Made by a program: the position numbers and the translations under genes. From NCBI RefSeq assembly GCF_009724245.1, contig NZ_WNNK01000001.1, positions 186,001 through 250,000 on the forward strand: DNA of 64,000 nt, read 5' to 3'. This DNA is from Pseudomonas spelaei. GTDB lineage: Bacteria; Pseudomonadota; Gammaproteobacteria; Pseudomonadales; Pseudomonadaceae. Below, one piece after another: positions 8,930 through 16,021 of the stretch (position 1 is its first letter; every line of letters starts with the position of its first letter). A model generated the notes under the pieces. The model worked only from the letters and a program-made list of their open reading frames with translations. It did not search any database and was not told the origin of the DNA.

Positions 8930-10036
8930 ATGGCACGACAAGAAATCAACTTGGGCACTCCGCCGACAGGCGTGGGCGGCGACAGTCCGAGAAGCACGGG
9001 CGTTAAGATCAACGCTATGACGGCAGAGTTGTACGATGGCCGCATTACCACCACCACCCTGTTAAACGGCGGCCTTGCCAACGATTCGCCACAGAAAGGT
9101 TCCACCGGAAATGCTAACAGCCAACCGGCGGGCACCAATTGGTCTTACAATGGCCTAGATAGCGATTCCGTGGCGAACAACTGGCCAAGCCTGGGGTCTC
9201 CAGGTAGCGCAGTATGGTGGAACATCAGCACGTACGGGCTCGCCGGGAACCGAGGCACTCAGGTAGCAACGCAGGTCTATAACGGCCAGTTCCAGGGTGC
9301 CATGTATACGCGGGCAAAGCATGATGGCTCGTGGTCACCGTGGAACAAGATTATCAGGGCTGGCGACTATGGCCTTGGGCCGGCAAATAACGCCGCAGTT
9401 GGCGACGGGTACTTGTACACAGGGAATATTGACAATCTGAAAAGTGCTGACCCGCTTGTCGCCGGTAGAGCTGGAACATCATTTTTCCGGCTAAACGGAT
9501 CAACTACTGGGATGTTTTCTCCGACCGGTAATGGATTTAACGGGGCCATTCTACAAGTCCAGGTGTGGGACTCCAACACTGTCGTTCAGACCCTGCAACA
9601 CATTGAGCATACTTATACGCGCAACCTAAACAACGGATCATATAACGACTGGGTGCGCGTCTTCACCAACAGGAACGCGACGGGCGGGGTAGTTGGCGGG
9701 ATCAGTAGCGGCCTGATGGATATGCAGAACATAGGGGCGTGGCGAGTCGCTCGCTTCTTAAATGGATCTGTAACAATGGCAATAAACATAGACGTGGCAG
9801 GCCCGATAAGCGGCAACACAGCTGGCAGGGTTGATTTTACCCTGCCAGTAGCAACTCCGGATTGGGGGAAAACCACCCTTACTGTTGACTTGGCCCCGAC
9901 GGCTACGCAAGATCATTACGGGATTATAACAAAATGCATGGAGTCAGCTACGACCGGATACTTTCTTATTCGCAACGGGGCCACAACTCAATCATTTTAC
10001 GCTGTAAGAGTAACGGCTGCGGGGTACTGGAAATAA
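8930..10036 (+). CDS. Tail fibre protein with pyocin-knob-like repeats
   Basis: A 368-residue tail fibre. The N-terminal 35 residues (ARQEINLGTPPTGVGGDSP then INAMTAELY) match the tail-attachment start common in Pseudomonas phage fibres. Two knob-like units follow: one ending FQGAMYTRAKHDGSWSPWNK (about residues 70-145) and a second ending TYTRNLNNGSYNDWVRVF (about 155-245), each with the aromatic R/W pattern of the pyocin-knob fold. The C-terminal about 110 residues (from LMDMQNIGAWRVARFLNGSV) are probably the host-binding tip. SD GGAG lies 5 bases before the ATG. The stop overlaps the start of the next gene by one base. Confidence 0.85.
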   Translation: MARQEINLGTPPTGVGGDSPRSTGVKINAMTAELYDGRITTTTLLNGGLANDSPQKGSTGNANSQPAGTNWSYNGLDSDSVANNWPSLGSPGSAVWWNISTYGLAGNRGTQVATQVYNGQFQGAMYTRAKHDGSWSPWNKIIRAGDYGLGPANNAAVGDGYLYTGNIDNLKSADPLVAGRAGTSFFRLNGSTTGMFSPTGNGFNGAILQVQVWDSNTVVQTLQHIEHTYTRNLNNGSYNDWVRVFTNRNATGGVVGGISSGLMDMQNIGAWRVARFLNGSVTMAINIDVAGPISGNTAGRVDFTLPVATPDWGKTTLTVDLAPTATQDHYGIITKCMESATTGYFLIRNGATTQSFYAVRVTAAGYWK

Positions 10037-10359
10037 TGAAAATCACACTCTATCAAGTTCTCTCTGACGAAAAGATCGAAGCATCCGTATCGGGCGACAC
10101 GATCACCGTCAACGGGGAGGCTATCGATCTATCGGCCATCCCTGACGGATACAAGTTACCAGCCAGCGCTGCGAATAATCCATGGTTCGTCAATGGCGAC
10201 TATATCCAACGAGTCAATGGTGTGTTCGAGTTCTCGTTAAGGTTCCCAGTCAAGTGGGACAGTCCAGACGAAGTGCGCGCCCCTGGCACACCCATCATCC
10301 TTGACGTAAAGAGCGGCAAGGTTCGATTCCCAAACGTAGAGCCATTGACGAATGATTAA
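10036..10359 (+). CDS. Fibre-associated small phage protein
   Basis: A 107-residue protein starting at an ATG that overlaps the fibre stop (TAATG), so it is probably translated by coupling. It begins MKITLYQVLSDEKIEASVSG and has a beta-rich, soluble sequence with VNGEAIDLSAIPDGYKLPA and VNGVFEFSLRFPV. Proteins of this size and start are common directly downstream of siphophage fibres and are thought to help fibre folding or assembly; this role is inferred from position. Confidence 0.7.
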   Translation: MKITLYQVLSDEKIEASVSGDTITVNGEAIDLSAIPDGYKLPASAANNPWFVNGDYIQRVNGVFEFSLRFPVKWDSPDEVRAPGTPIILDVKSGKVRFPNVEPLTND

Positions 10360-10561
10360 CCTCGACAAGCTGGAGCCGATCCAGAAACCGTATGACCAAT
10401 GGCACCAAGAAGCGTATGACCAGTGCATTCAGTACCTGAGCTCCACCGACTGGCAGGTGATCGCCAAGTACGAGCGCAAGCGTCCGATCCCTGACGAGGT
10501 CCAGGCAAAACGAAAAGCCGCTCTCGACGTTGTGACTGCTGAGCCAGTAACGGAGACCTGA
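10352..10561 (+). CDS. Putative tail fibre assembly chaperone-like protein
   Basis: A 69-residue protein that overlaps the previous gene by 8 bases. The segment YLSSTDWQVIAKYERKRPIP followed by DEVQAKRKAAL matches the STDW-x-x-x-R-x-E...IP-x-E-V...R pattern seen in C-terminal parts of phage tail fibre assembly chaperones. It may be a reduced chaperone lacking the usual N-terminal domain. A strong hairpin follows its stop. Confidence 0.65.
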   Translation: MINLDKLEPIQKPYDQWHQEAYDQCIQYLSSTDWQVIAKYERKRPIPDEVQAKRKAALDVVTAEPVTET

Positions 10562-10580
10562 TCGCAACCCACCCACCGAT

Positions 10581-10604
10581 ACCCGCCCTGAGCGGGTTTT
10601 TTAT
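10581..10604 (+). terminator. Intrinsic terminator between fibre and lysis genes
   Basis: A perfect stem ACCCGC/GCGGGT with a 5-base loop is followed by TTTTTATT. It separates structural genes from the lysis genes. As at 1125 and 3967, the T-run leads directly into the SD (GCCTGGAG) of the next gene. Confidence 0.7.
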
Positions 10605-10619
10605 TGCCTGGAGAACGCA

Positions 10620-11045
10620 ATGCCGGTCACAGAACCCCGCGGGGTACGTAACCGAAACCCCGGAAATATCGACTACAACCCAGCCAATCAATGGCAAGGC
10701 CAGCTCAAACCTGACCCTGCCATCGAGAAACGGTTTGCCCGATTCAACACGCCCGAGAATGGTATCCGCGCCATGGGCAAGTTGCTGTTGACCTACCAGC
10801 GCAAGCATGGGCTCAGAACGGTGCAGGCGATCATCGGCCGGTGGGCACCCGATGTTGAGAACGATACGGCGGCATACGTTCATGCCGTCGAGGTGGGCAG
10901 CGGTACCCGGCCCGGCGCAGAGATTGACCTGACCAGGCCCGCGGTGATGCGCGGGATCGTCAAGGCAATCATCCACCATGAGAATGGAGGGTATGCCTAC
11001 CCCGACGCGGTGCTGGCCGAAGGTGTGCGCAGGGCGTTGCTTTGA
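10620..11045 (+). CDS. Putative phage peptidoglycan-active/virion protein (RGxRNxNPGNI family)
   Basis: A 141-residue protein with the N-terminal hallmark RGVRNRNPGNIDYN, followed by WQGQL, FNTPENGIRAMGKLLLTYQR, and IHHENGG. Phage proteins of this pattern are often annotated as virion structural protein or lysozyme-like. It stands directly before Rz, in the place where an endolysin is expected, so I infer a cell-wall function, with the Glu of IHHENG a possible key residue. No signal or membrane segment is present, so it would need a holin, which is not visible here. It overlaps the next gene by 4 bases. Confidence 0.65.
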   Translation: MPVTEPRGVRNRNPGNIDYNPANQWQGQLKPDPAIEKRFARFNTPENGIRAMGKLLLTYQRKHGLRTVQAIIGRWAPDVENDTAAYVHAVEVGSGTRPGAEIDLTRPAVMRGIVKAIIHHENGGYAYPDAVLAEGVRRALL

Positions 11046-11560
11046 CTCGGGTGCAGAAGCTGGTCGGTCTCTTGATGCTAATGGTGCTGGCCATGGCAGG
11101 CGCTGCAGCGATGGCGTGGCAGCTCCAAGCCTGGCGTTATGGAGTGCAACTCGAACGCCAGTCAGCCTCCCAAACTGACGCACTCAAGCAGCAACTCCAG
11201 ACGGCGCTGCACCAGCAGCAACTCGAACAAACCAAACGCCTGGTCCTGGAGCAACAGCTCAGCGCCAGCGACCAACAACATGCTCAAGAGTTAAGCGATG
11301 CCCAACGTGATCAAGCTCGCCTGCGGGACCGTCTTGCCACTGCTGATCTGCGGTTGTCAGTCTTCCTCGATACTACCGATCCGGCCAATGGCTGCTCAAT
11401 GCCTGCCACCCCCTCCGCCAGCGGCGTGGTTCATGGAGCCTCGCGAGCCCGACTTGACCCGGCGCATGCTCAACGAATTATCGGCATCACCGATGCCGGC
11501 GATAACGGACTGATCGCGCTGCGGGCCTGTCAGGCTTATATACGTGCCCTCATTCATTAG
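11042..11560 (+). CDS. Rz-like inner-membrane spanin
   Basis: A 172-residue protein with one N-terminal membrane segment (VGLLMLMVLAMAGAAAMAW, about residues 8-26), then a Gln-rich coiled coil (about 30-105: QTDALKQQLQTALHQQQLEQ), and a periplasmic tail. This is the i-spanin layout: it spans the periplasm and, with the outer-membrane Rz1, fuses the two membranes in the last step of lysis. The start is TTG at 11042 overlapping the stop of the previous gene; a GTG at 11051 is an alternative. It contains the nested Rz1-type gene. Confidence 0.85.
   Translation: MTRVQKLVGLLMLMVLAMAGAAAMAWQLQAWRYGVQLERQSASQTDALKQQLQTALHQQQLEQTKRLVLEQQLSASDQQHAQELSDAQRDQARLRDRLATADLRLSVFLDTTDPANGCSMPATPSASGVVHGASRARLDPAHAQRIIGITDAGDNGLIALRACQAYIRALIH
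11298..11513 (+). CDS. Rz1-like outer-membrane lipoprotein spanin, nested in Rz
   Basis: This 71-residue frame lies wholly inside the Rz-like gene in the +1 frame. It has a short lipoprotein signal peptide (VIKLACGTVLPLLICGC) with a lipobox LICGC, so lipidation is expected at the second Cys of the CGC, and a proline-rich segment (AAQCLPPPPPAAWFMEP). Lipobox plus Pro-rich short mature chain plus nesting in Rz is the classical o-spanin signature. The C-terminus (TRRMLNELSA) could pair with the Rz coiled coil tail. Confidence 0.85.
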   Translation: MPNVIKLACGTVLPLLICGCQSSSILPIRPMAAQCLPPPPPAAWFMEPREPDLTRRMLNELSASPMPAITD

Positions 11561-11641
11561 CATCCTGCCCCCGTCTGCATCTTGCATGACCGATGGGCTC
11601 CTGTAGGGTAGGCAAACGCCCGCCCACTCCTGGAGACGACC

Positions 11642-12142
11642 GTGAAGGAAATTACCCAACTCGCCGCTGAACTTGGCCGCCGCTTGCAGGTGCTCAATGC
11701 CCATGTCACCACCGCCGAGTCGTGTACCGGTGGCGGGATCGCCGAGGCGATCACGCGTATCCCCGGGAGTTCGGCCTGGTTCGAGGCGGGGTATGTCACG
11801 TATTCCAACCGGCAGAAGACTCGGCAGTTGAATGTGCCGGAAGTGTTGTTTCCCAAAGTCGGTGCTGTCAGTCGGGAGGTGGTCGAGGCCATGGTGAAGG
11901 GTGCCCAGGAGAAAAGCCTGGCACGGTTTGCCGTGGCGGTCAGCGGTGTGGCCGGCCCTGATGGGGGCTCACCGGACAAGCCGGTGGGCACGGTGTGGCT
12001 GGCCTGGGGGGTGGGCGACGAGGTTACGGCTGAGCGCCAGCATTTCCCCGGTAATCGCGACGAGGTCCGCCGACAAACGGTAAAGGCCGCGTTAGAGGGG
12101 CTATTGCGACGAGCTGCACTCGAAATAGAAAAACAGGGGTAG
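11642..12142 (+). CDS. pncC: Nicotinamide-nucleotide amidase (CinA C-terminal domain)
   Basis: A 166-residue single-domain CinA protein of the PncC/YgaD type, which deamidates NMN to nicotinate mononucleotide in NAD recycling. Family motifs are present: [20 protein letters not shown] and [20 protein letters not shown]. The start is GTG at 11642, preceded by CTGGAGAC. It sits just before recA, the common pseudomonad order, and marks the right boundary of the phage cluster. It lacks the N-terminal molybdopterin-binding-like domain found in long CinA proteins, as is usual in this genus. Confidence 0.92.
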   Translation: MKEITQLAAELGRRLQVLNAHVTTAESCTGGGIAEAITRIPGSSAWFEAGYVTYSNRQKTRQLNVPEVLFPKVGAVSREVVEAMVKGAQEKSLARFAVAVSGVAGPDGGSPDKPVGTVWLAWGVGDEVTAERQHFPGNRDEVRRQTVKAALEGLLRRAALEIEKQG

Positions 12143-12156
12143 TCGATCCCGGATCT

Positions 12157-12185
12157 TTGTGGAACAATACTGTCTACTTATACAG
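12157..12185 (+). promoter_or_regulatory. recA promoter with LexA (SOS) box
   Basis: The palindrome CTGTCTACTTATACAG at 12170-12185 fits the LexA consensus CTGT-N8-ACAG. It overlaps a plausible sigma-70 promoter (TTGTGG at 12157, 16-base spacer, TATACA at 12179), so LexA binding would block RNA polymerase. The recA start codon is 41 bases downstream. Confidence 0.9.
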
Positions 12186-12225
12186 GTGTTGGCCGTCAGG
12201 CCTTATTGATTACGTGAGGACTTTA

Positions 12226-13278
12226 ATGGACGACAACAAGAAGAAAGCCTTGGCTGCGGCCCTGGGTCAGATCGAACGTCAATTCGGCAAGGGTGCCGTA
12301 ATGCGTATGGGCGATCACGACCGTCAGGCGATCCCGGCTATTTCCACGGGCTCTCTGGGTCTGGACATCGCGCTCGGCATTGGCGGCCTGCCAAAAGGCC
12401 GTATCGTTGAAATCTACGGTCCAGAATCTTCCGGTAAAACCACCCTGACCCTGTCGGTGATTGCCCAGGCACAAAAGATGGGTGCCACCTGCGCGTTCGT
12501 CGATGCCGAGCACGCCCTGGATCCTGAATACGCCGGCAAGCTGGGCGTCAATGTCGACGATCTGCTGGTATCGCAGCCGGACACCGGCGAGCAGGCGCTG
12601 GAAATCACCGACATGCTGGTGCGCTCCAACGCCATTGATGTGATTGTTATCGACTCCGTGGCGGCCCTGGTACCCAAGGCTGAAATCGAAGGCGAAATGG
12701 GTGACATGCACGTTGGCCTGCAAGCCCGTCTGATGTCCCAGGCCCTGCGTAAAATCACCGGTAACATCAAGAACGCCAACTGTCTGGTGATCTTCATCAA
12801 CCAGATTCGGATGAAGATCGGCGTGATGTTCGGCAGCCCGGAAACCACCACCGGTGGTAACGCGCTGAAGTTCTATGCTTCGGTCCGTCTGGACATCCGC
12901 CGTACTGGCGCGGTGAAGGAAGGTGACGAGGTTGTGGGTAGCGAAACCCGCGTTAAAGTCGTGAAGAACAAGGTAGCTCCGCCGTTCCGTCAGGCCGAGT
13001 TCCAGATTCTCTACGGCAAGGGTATCTACCTGAACGGCGAGATGATCGACCTGGGCGTGCTGCACGGTTTCGTTGAGAAGTCCGGTGCCTGGTATGCCTA
13101 CAACGGTAGCAAGATCGGTCAGGGCAAGGCCAACTCGGCCAAGTTCCTGCAGGACAATCCTGATGTGGCTGCAGCCCTTGAGAAGCAGATCCGCGACAAG
13201 TTGCTGACTCCGACAGCCGACGTCAAATCGACTGCAACCCGAGAAACCGCTGACGATATGGCCGACGCTGACATCTGA
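12226..13278 (+). CDS. recA: Recombinase RecA
   Basis: This 350-residue protein is RecA in full length: the Walker A motif GPESSGKTT near residue 67, the L2-type region ([20 protein letters not shown]), and the acidic tail (DDMADADI). It forms filaments on single-stranded DNA, catalyses strand exchange, and triggers LexA self-cleavage. The ATG at 12226 is preferred over an in-frame upstream ATG because of the SD TGAGGA and the family start [20 protein letters not shown]. The LexA box lies upstream and recX follows after 8 bases, so both are SOS-controlled. Confidence 0.99.
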   Translation: MDDNKKKALAAALGQIERQFGKGAVMRMGDHDRQAIPAISTGSLGLDIALGIGGLPKGRIVEIYGPESSGKTTLTLSVIAQAQKMGATCAFVDAEHALDPEYAGKLGVNVDDLLVSQPDTGEQALEITDMLVRSNAIDVIVIDSVAALVPKAEIEGEMGDMHVGLQARLMSQALRKITGNIKNANCLVIFINQIRMKIGVMFGSPETTTGGNALKFYASVRLDIRRTGAVKEGDEVVGSETRVKVVKNKVAPPFRQAEFQILYGKGIYLNGEMIDLGVLHGFVEKSGAWYAYNGSKIGQGKANSAKFLQDNPDVAAALEKQIRDKLLTPTADVKSTATRETADDMADADI

Positions 13279-13286
13279 GCCAAACG

Positions 13287-13754
13287 ATGACAGTTGTACT
13301 GGATACACTCGTCGCCGTACGGCGCACTGCAATGGACCTGCTCGCTCGACGCGAGCACGGTCGAGTCGAGTTGACGCGTAAATTGCGTCAGCGCGGCGCT
13401 CCTCCCGAAATGATCGAAACAGCCCTCGACCGTCTGACGGAGGATGGGCTGCTTTCGGAAGCCCGTTATCTCGAAAGCTTTGTGTCCTACCGGGCTCGCT
13501 CCGGCTATGGTCCGGCGCGGATCCGCGAGGAGCTGAGCCAGCGTGGCCTGCAACGTGCTGATATCGAGCTCGCGTTACGTGAGTGCGGCATCAGTTGGCA
13601 AGCGCAGTTGGAAGACACTTGGCGTCGCAAGTTTTCCGGGCATCTGCCCATCGATGCTCGGGAGCGTGCGAAACAAGGTCGCTTCCTGAGTTACCGCGGT
13701 TTCTCGATGGAAATGATCAGCCGCTTGTTAAGCGGTCGGGACATGGATGATTGA
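13287..13754 (+). CDS. recX: RecA regulatory protein RecX
   Basis: A 155-residue RecX, made of helical repeats ([57 protein letters not shown]). RecX binds RecA filaments and limits their extension and activity. It starts 8 bases after the recA stop and ends at a bidirectional hairpin, so recA-recX form an SOS operon. Confidence 0.95.
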   Translation: MTVVLDTLVAVRRTAMDLLARREHGRVELTRKLRQRGAPPEMIETALDRLTEDGLLSEARYLESFVSYRARSGYGPARIREELSQRGLQRADIELALRECGISWQAQLEDTWRRKFSGHLPIDARERAKQGRFLSYRGFSMEMISRLLSGRDMDD

Positions 13755-13803
13755 GTGCCCTGAAACTCCACGTTCGTTCTGTCTGCATACACCGGCAACA
13801 TAC

Positions 13804-13837
13804 AAAAAGGCCCGCTATGAAAATAGCGGGCCTTTTT
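13804..13837. terminator. Bidirectional terminator between recX and the LOG-family gene
   Basis: A perfect 13-bp stem (AAAGGCCCGCTAT/ATAGCGGGCCTTT) around a GAAA tetraloop, with A- and T-runs on both sides, serves the two convergent transcripts. Confidence 0.93.
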
Positions 13838-13846
13838 GCGTTTGGC

Positions 13847-14956
13847 TTATGCCGGCTCTGTCACCCGTTGCTGCGCTTTCCCCTGAGCTTGCGCCCAGTT
13901 CTCCGGCAAGTTGATGTAATCCACCAACTCCCGCAGTCGGCCTTGATCCCGGCCATTAAAGTTAAACACCAGCCGGGTCAGATGGCTGAAGCGTGGTTCG
14001 TCGTATGCCTCACCTTCATAAGCATGTTGGTGAAAGTCCTCACTGAGCCTCAGGTCGGCAAACGCTTCCTGTAGATGTGCCAGTGCACGATCACTCAATG
14101 GGTGATTCATACGGATCACAAATTGGCGCTTCAACCAGCGGGTGGAGTGGAAGTTGGCGTAGAACTGGTTGATTTCCTCTACCGCTTCCTCGGCGCTGTG
14201 CACCATGCGCACCAGCTTGAGGTCGGTGGGCAAGATGTAGCGGTTGGCTTCCAGCTGGCTACGCACAAAATCCAGCGCCCCTTGCCAGAAACCACCCCCC
14301 GGTACATCCAGCAGCACCACTGGAACCAACGGACTCTTGCCTGTCTGGATCAGGGTCAGGACTTCCAGTGCTTCATCCAGGGTGCCGAAACCACCTGGGC
14401 ATAGCACCAAGGCATCGGCTTCCTTGACGAAGAACAGCTTGCGGGTAAAGAAGAAGTGGAAGGACAGCAGGTTCTCGGTGCCATCAATGGTCGGGTTGGC
14501 ATGCTGTTCAAAGGGCAGGGTGATGTTGAACCCCAGGCTGTGCTCCAGGCCTGCACCTTCGTGAGCCGCCGCCATGATGCCGCCGCCCCCACCGGTAATG
14601 ACCATCATGTCCGAGCGTGCCAGGACGGCCCCGACTTCCCGGGCCAATGCATACAGCGGGCTTTCCACGGGGGTACGCGCCGAGCCGAAGACAGTGACCT
14701 TGCGCCGACCCTTGAATTGCTCCAGGACACGGAAGGCATTGTCCAGTTCGCGGATAGCTTGCAGGGTGATCTTGGCGTTCCAGCGACTACGGTCGTCCTG
14801 CGCCATGCGCAACACGGTGAAGATCATGTCGCGATAAAGAGGAATATTCGGGCTGTTAGGGGCAATCAGGTTGAGTTGTGCGTCGACCTGCTGCGTGAGG
14901 TCGGTCCCGTTTTCCTGGAAGTGACGGATCAGGAGGTCATTCGGTTCGTAAGGCAT
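13847..14956 (-). CDS. LOG-family nucleotide 5'-monophosphate nucleosidase-like protein
   Basis: A 369-residue protein with the lysine-decarboxylase-like LOG fold. The signature PGGFGTLDEALEVLT is intact, as are the phosphate-binding loop ITGGGGGIMAAAHEGA and TRKLFFVKEAD. Enzymes of this group (PpnN/YgdH, TIGR00730 relatives) cleave nucleoside monophosphates to base and ribose 5-phosphate and not lysine. It is shorter than E. coli PpnN (454) but carries N- and C-terminal extensions beyond the core, so it could be a PpnN-type enzyme; substrate is not shown by sequence. Its leader contains competing hairpins (see 15197-15260). Confidence 0.85.
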   Translation of the reverse strand: MPYEPNDLLIRHFQENGTDLTQQVDAQLNLIAPNSPNIPLYRDMIFTVLRMAQDDRSRWNAKITLQAIRELDNAFRVLEQFKGRRKVTVFGSARTPVESPLYALAREVGAVLARSDMMVITGGGGGIMAAAHEGAGLEHSLGFNITLPFEQHANPTIDGTENLLSFHFFFTRKLFFVKEADALVLCPGGFGTLDEALEVLTLIQTGKSPLVPVVLLDVPGGGFWQGALDFVRSQLEANRYILPTDLKLVRMVHSAEEAVEEINQFYANFHSTRWLKRQFVIRMNHPLSDRALAHLQEAFADLRLSEDFHQHAYEGEAYDEPRFSHLTRLVFNFNGRDQGRLRELVDYINLPENWAQAQGKAQQRVTEPA

Positions 14957-15184
14957 TCAACTTCTCCTTCTTCACAGAACCCAGGGTGCCGGCGAGAGAT
15001 TCGTCGGGGGCCACGACACTGCATGTGTCGCTGTCGGCCTCGGCGTGTGGCCGGGCTTTACACGGGGTTCGCCAGGCCTCTGATAATCGAGGTGGGCGAA
15101 ACAGGCTCTGTATGTTCCTTGTGATTAAAAACCTTTGCACTGCAAGCCAAGCGAGGCAATCCTCTTTTGCCCTGAAAATGTTAC

Positions 15185-15260
15185 AAAACAACATAAAAGC
15201 TGCAGGTTGCCAGCTTTCGGGATGATTTGATCATGAGCCTATAAAGTCTTGGCTGGCAAC
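15185..15260 (-). promoter_or_regulatory. Attenuator-like competing hairpins
   Basis: Read on the minus strand, GTTGCCAGC (15260-15252) can pair perfectly with GCTGGCAAC (15214-15206). The second arm overlaps the 5' side of another hairpin, AAAGCTG/CAGCTTT (15217-15197), which is followed by the T-rich TTATGTTGTTTT. The two structures exclude each other, the layout of an antiterminator and a terminator. It could regulate the LOG-family gene or end a small RNA; no known riboswitch motif is recognised. Confidence 0.45.
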
Positions 15261-15333
15261 AGCTTATTGATCACTCATCACGCAGTTTAGTCCCTGGTAT
15301 GAGCACAGCGGGGGGCATTGCAGAGGGGGTATT

Positions 15334-15357
15334 ACACGCCGCTGATCAGCGGCGTGT
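15334..15357. terminator. 24-base perfect palindrome downstream of the PA3611-like gene
   Basis: ACACGCCGCTGATCAGCGGCGTGT is fully self-complementary and lies 13 bases after the stop of the minus-strand gene. There is no T-run on that strand, so it may be a rho-dependent end stabiliser and not a classical terminator. Confidence 0.5.
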
Positions 15358-15370
15358 GAAAGAGCATTGC

Positions 15371-15811
15371 TTACTTTTTCTTCTTGGCTGCAGCCGGTGC
15401 CGGACAATCAGCTTCCTGGAACTTGACCGAGGCCACAGGGCGATTGGTCTTGTTCTCGGTAATCTCGTAGCGCATCACCGCACCCTTGGCCATCAGTTCG
15501 CGATAACCCTTGTTCAGGCAGACGCTCTGACCCAGTTGGAAATACACGGCCTTCGGGTTGGCGCGCATTTGTTCGGCACGATCGGTCTGGACGCTGAGAT
15601 GATCAATCAGTTGCGAACCTTCCACGGTGTAGGCCACTTCCAGGGTTTTTTCATCCAATTCCCTTGGCAGGTCTTTGTTGCTTTCCGCCGCAACGCTTTG
15701 CAGCTTCTTGTTCAGTTGAAGTTCCAGCAAGGAAGCCGCTTGGGCGCCCACGGGCAAAACCAACGCGAGGGCGATGGAGGGGGCGACATAACGCAGCATG
15801 AAACGCAGCAT
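15371..15811 (-). CDS. Secreted PA3611-like protein
   Basis: A 146-residue exported protein with a Sec signal peptide (YVAPSIALALVLPVGAQA, cleavage after AQA-A near residue 25) and a Lys tail. Two cysteines (in LGQSVCLNKGY and QEADCPA) could form a disulphide in the periplasm. It resembles the small P. aeruginosa secreted protein PA3611, annotated as quorum-sensing-regulated virulence factor, and lies in a similar place near recA and erdR; this match is from memory. The molecular function is unknown. The ATG at 15811 has the SD CAGGAG. Confidence 0.7.
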   Translation of the reverse strand: MLRFMLRYVAPSIALALVLPVGAQAASLLELQLNKKLQSVAAESNKDLPRELDEKTLEVAYTVEGSQLIDHLSVQTDRAEQMRANPKAVYFQLGQSVCLNKGYRELMAKGAVMRYEITENKTNRPVASVKFQEADCPAPAAAKKKK

Positions 15812-16021
15812 GGAAATCTCCTGATTCGGTTACTGGTGCATAGACCCGCCACGGTGCTGTGCGTTCAATGGCGCGCGATTATAGGTGACCCTTGGCCAGT
15901 ACGGCCAGCGGATTGCGGGAAGTGCAGGTGAGGGCGGCGGGCTCTGGTAAACTGCGGCGACTTTATACCTTCCCCGAGTTCTATCCGTGTTGATCTTCAC
16001 TGCTTTGCGGCGGCGCACCCG

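Larger units (their letters stand above)
14957..15370. other. Long intergenic leader of the LOG-family gene
   Basis: This 414-base stretch holds no convincing gene. On the minus strand it contains an attenuator-like set of competing hairpins (15197-15260), and a 24-base palindrome lies at 15334-15357 just after the PA3611-like gene. A minus-strand frame of 85 codons (ATG at 15194) runs through the leader into the LOG gene start, but it lacks a Shine-Dalgarno and protein-like composition. Confidence 0.6.

Noticed and set aside
11561..11641. Phage attachment site at the cluster/cinA border
   Set aside because: No direct repeat that could be matched inside the window; the left end of the cluster is not in view, so att sites cannot be tested.
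14937..15194. 85-codon minus-strand frame in the LOG gene leader
   Set aside because: No Shine-Dalgarno, low-complexity-free but unstructured composition, and it overlaps the LOG start; more probably leader RNA.
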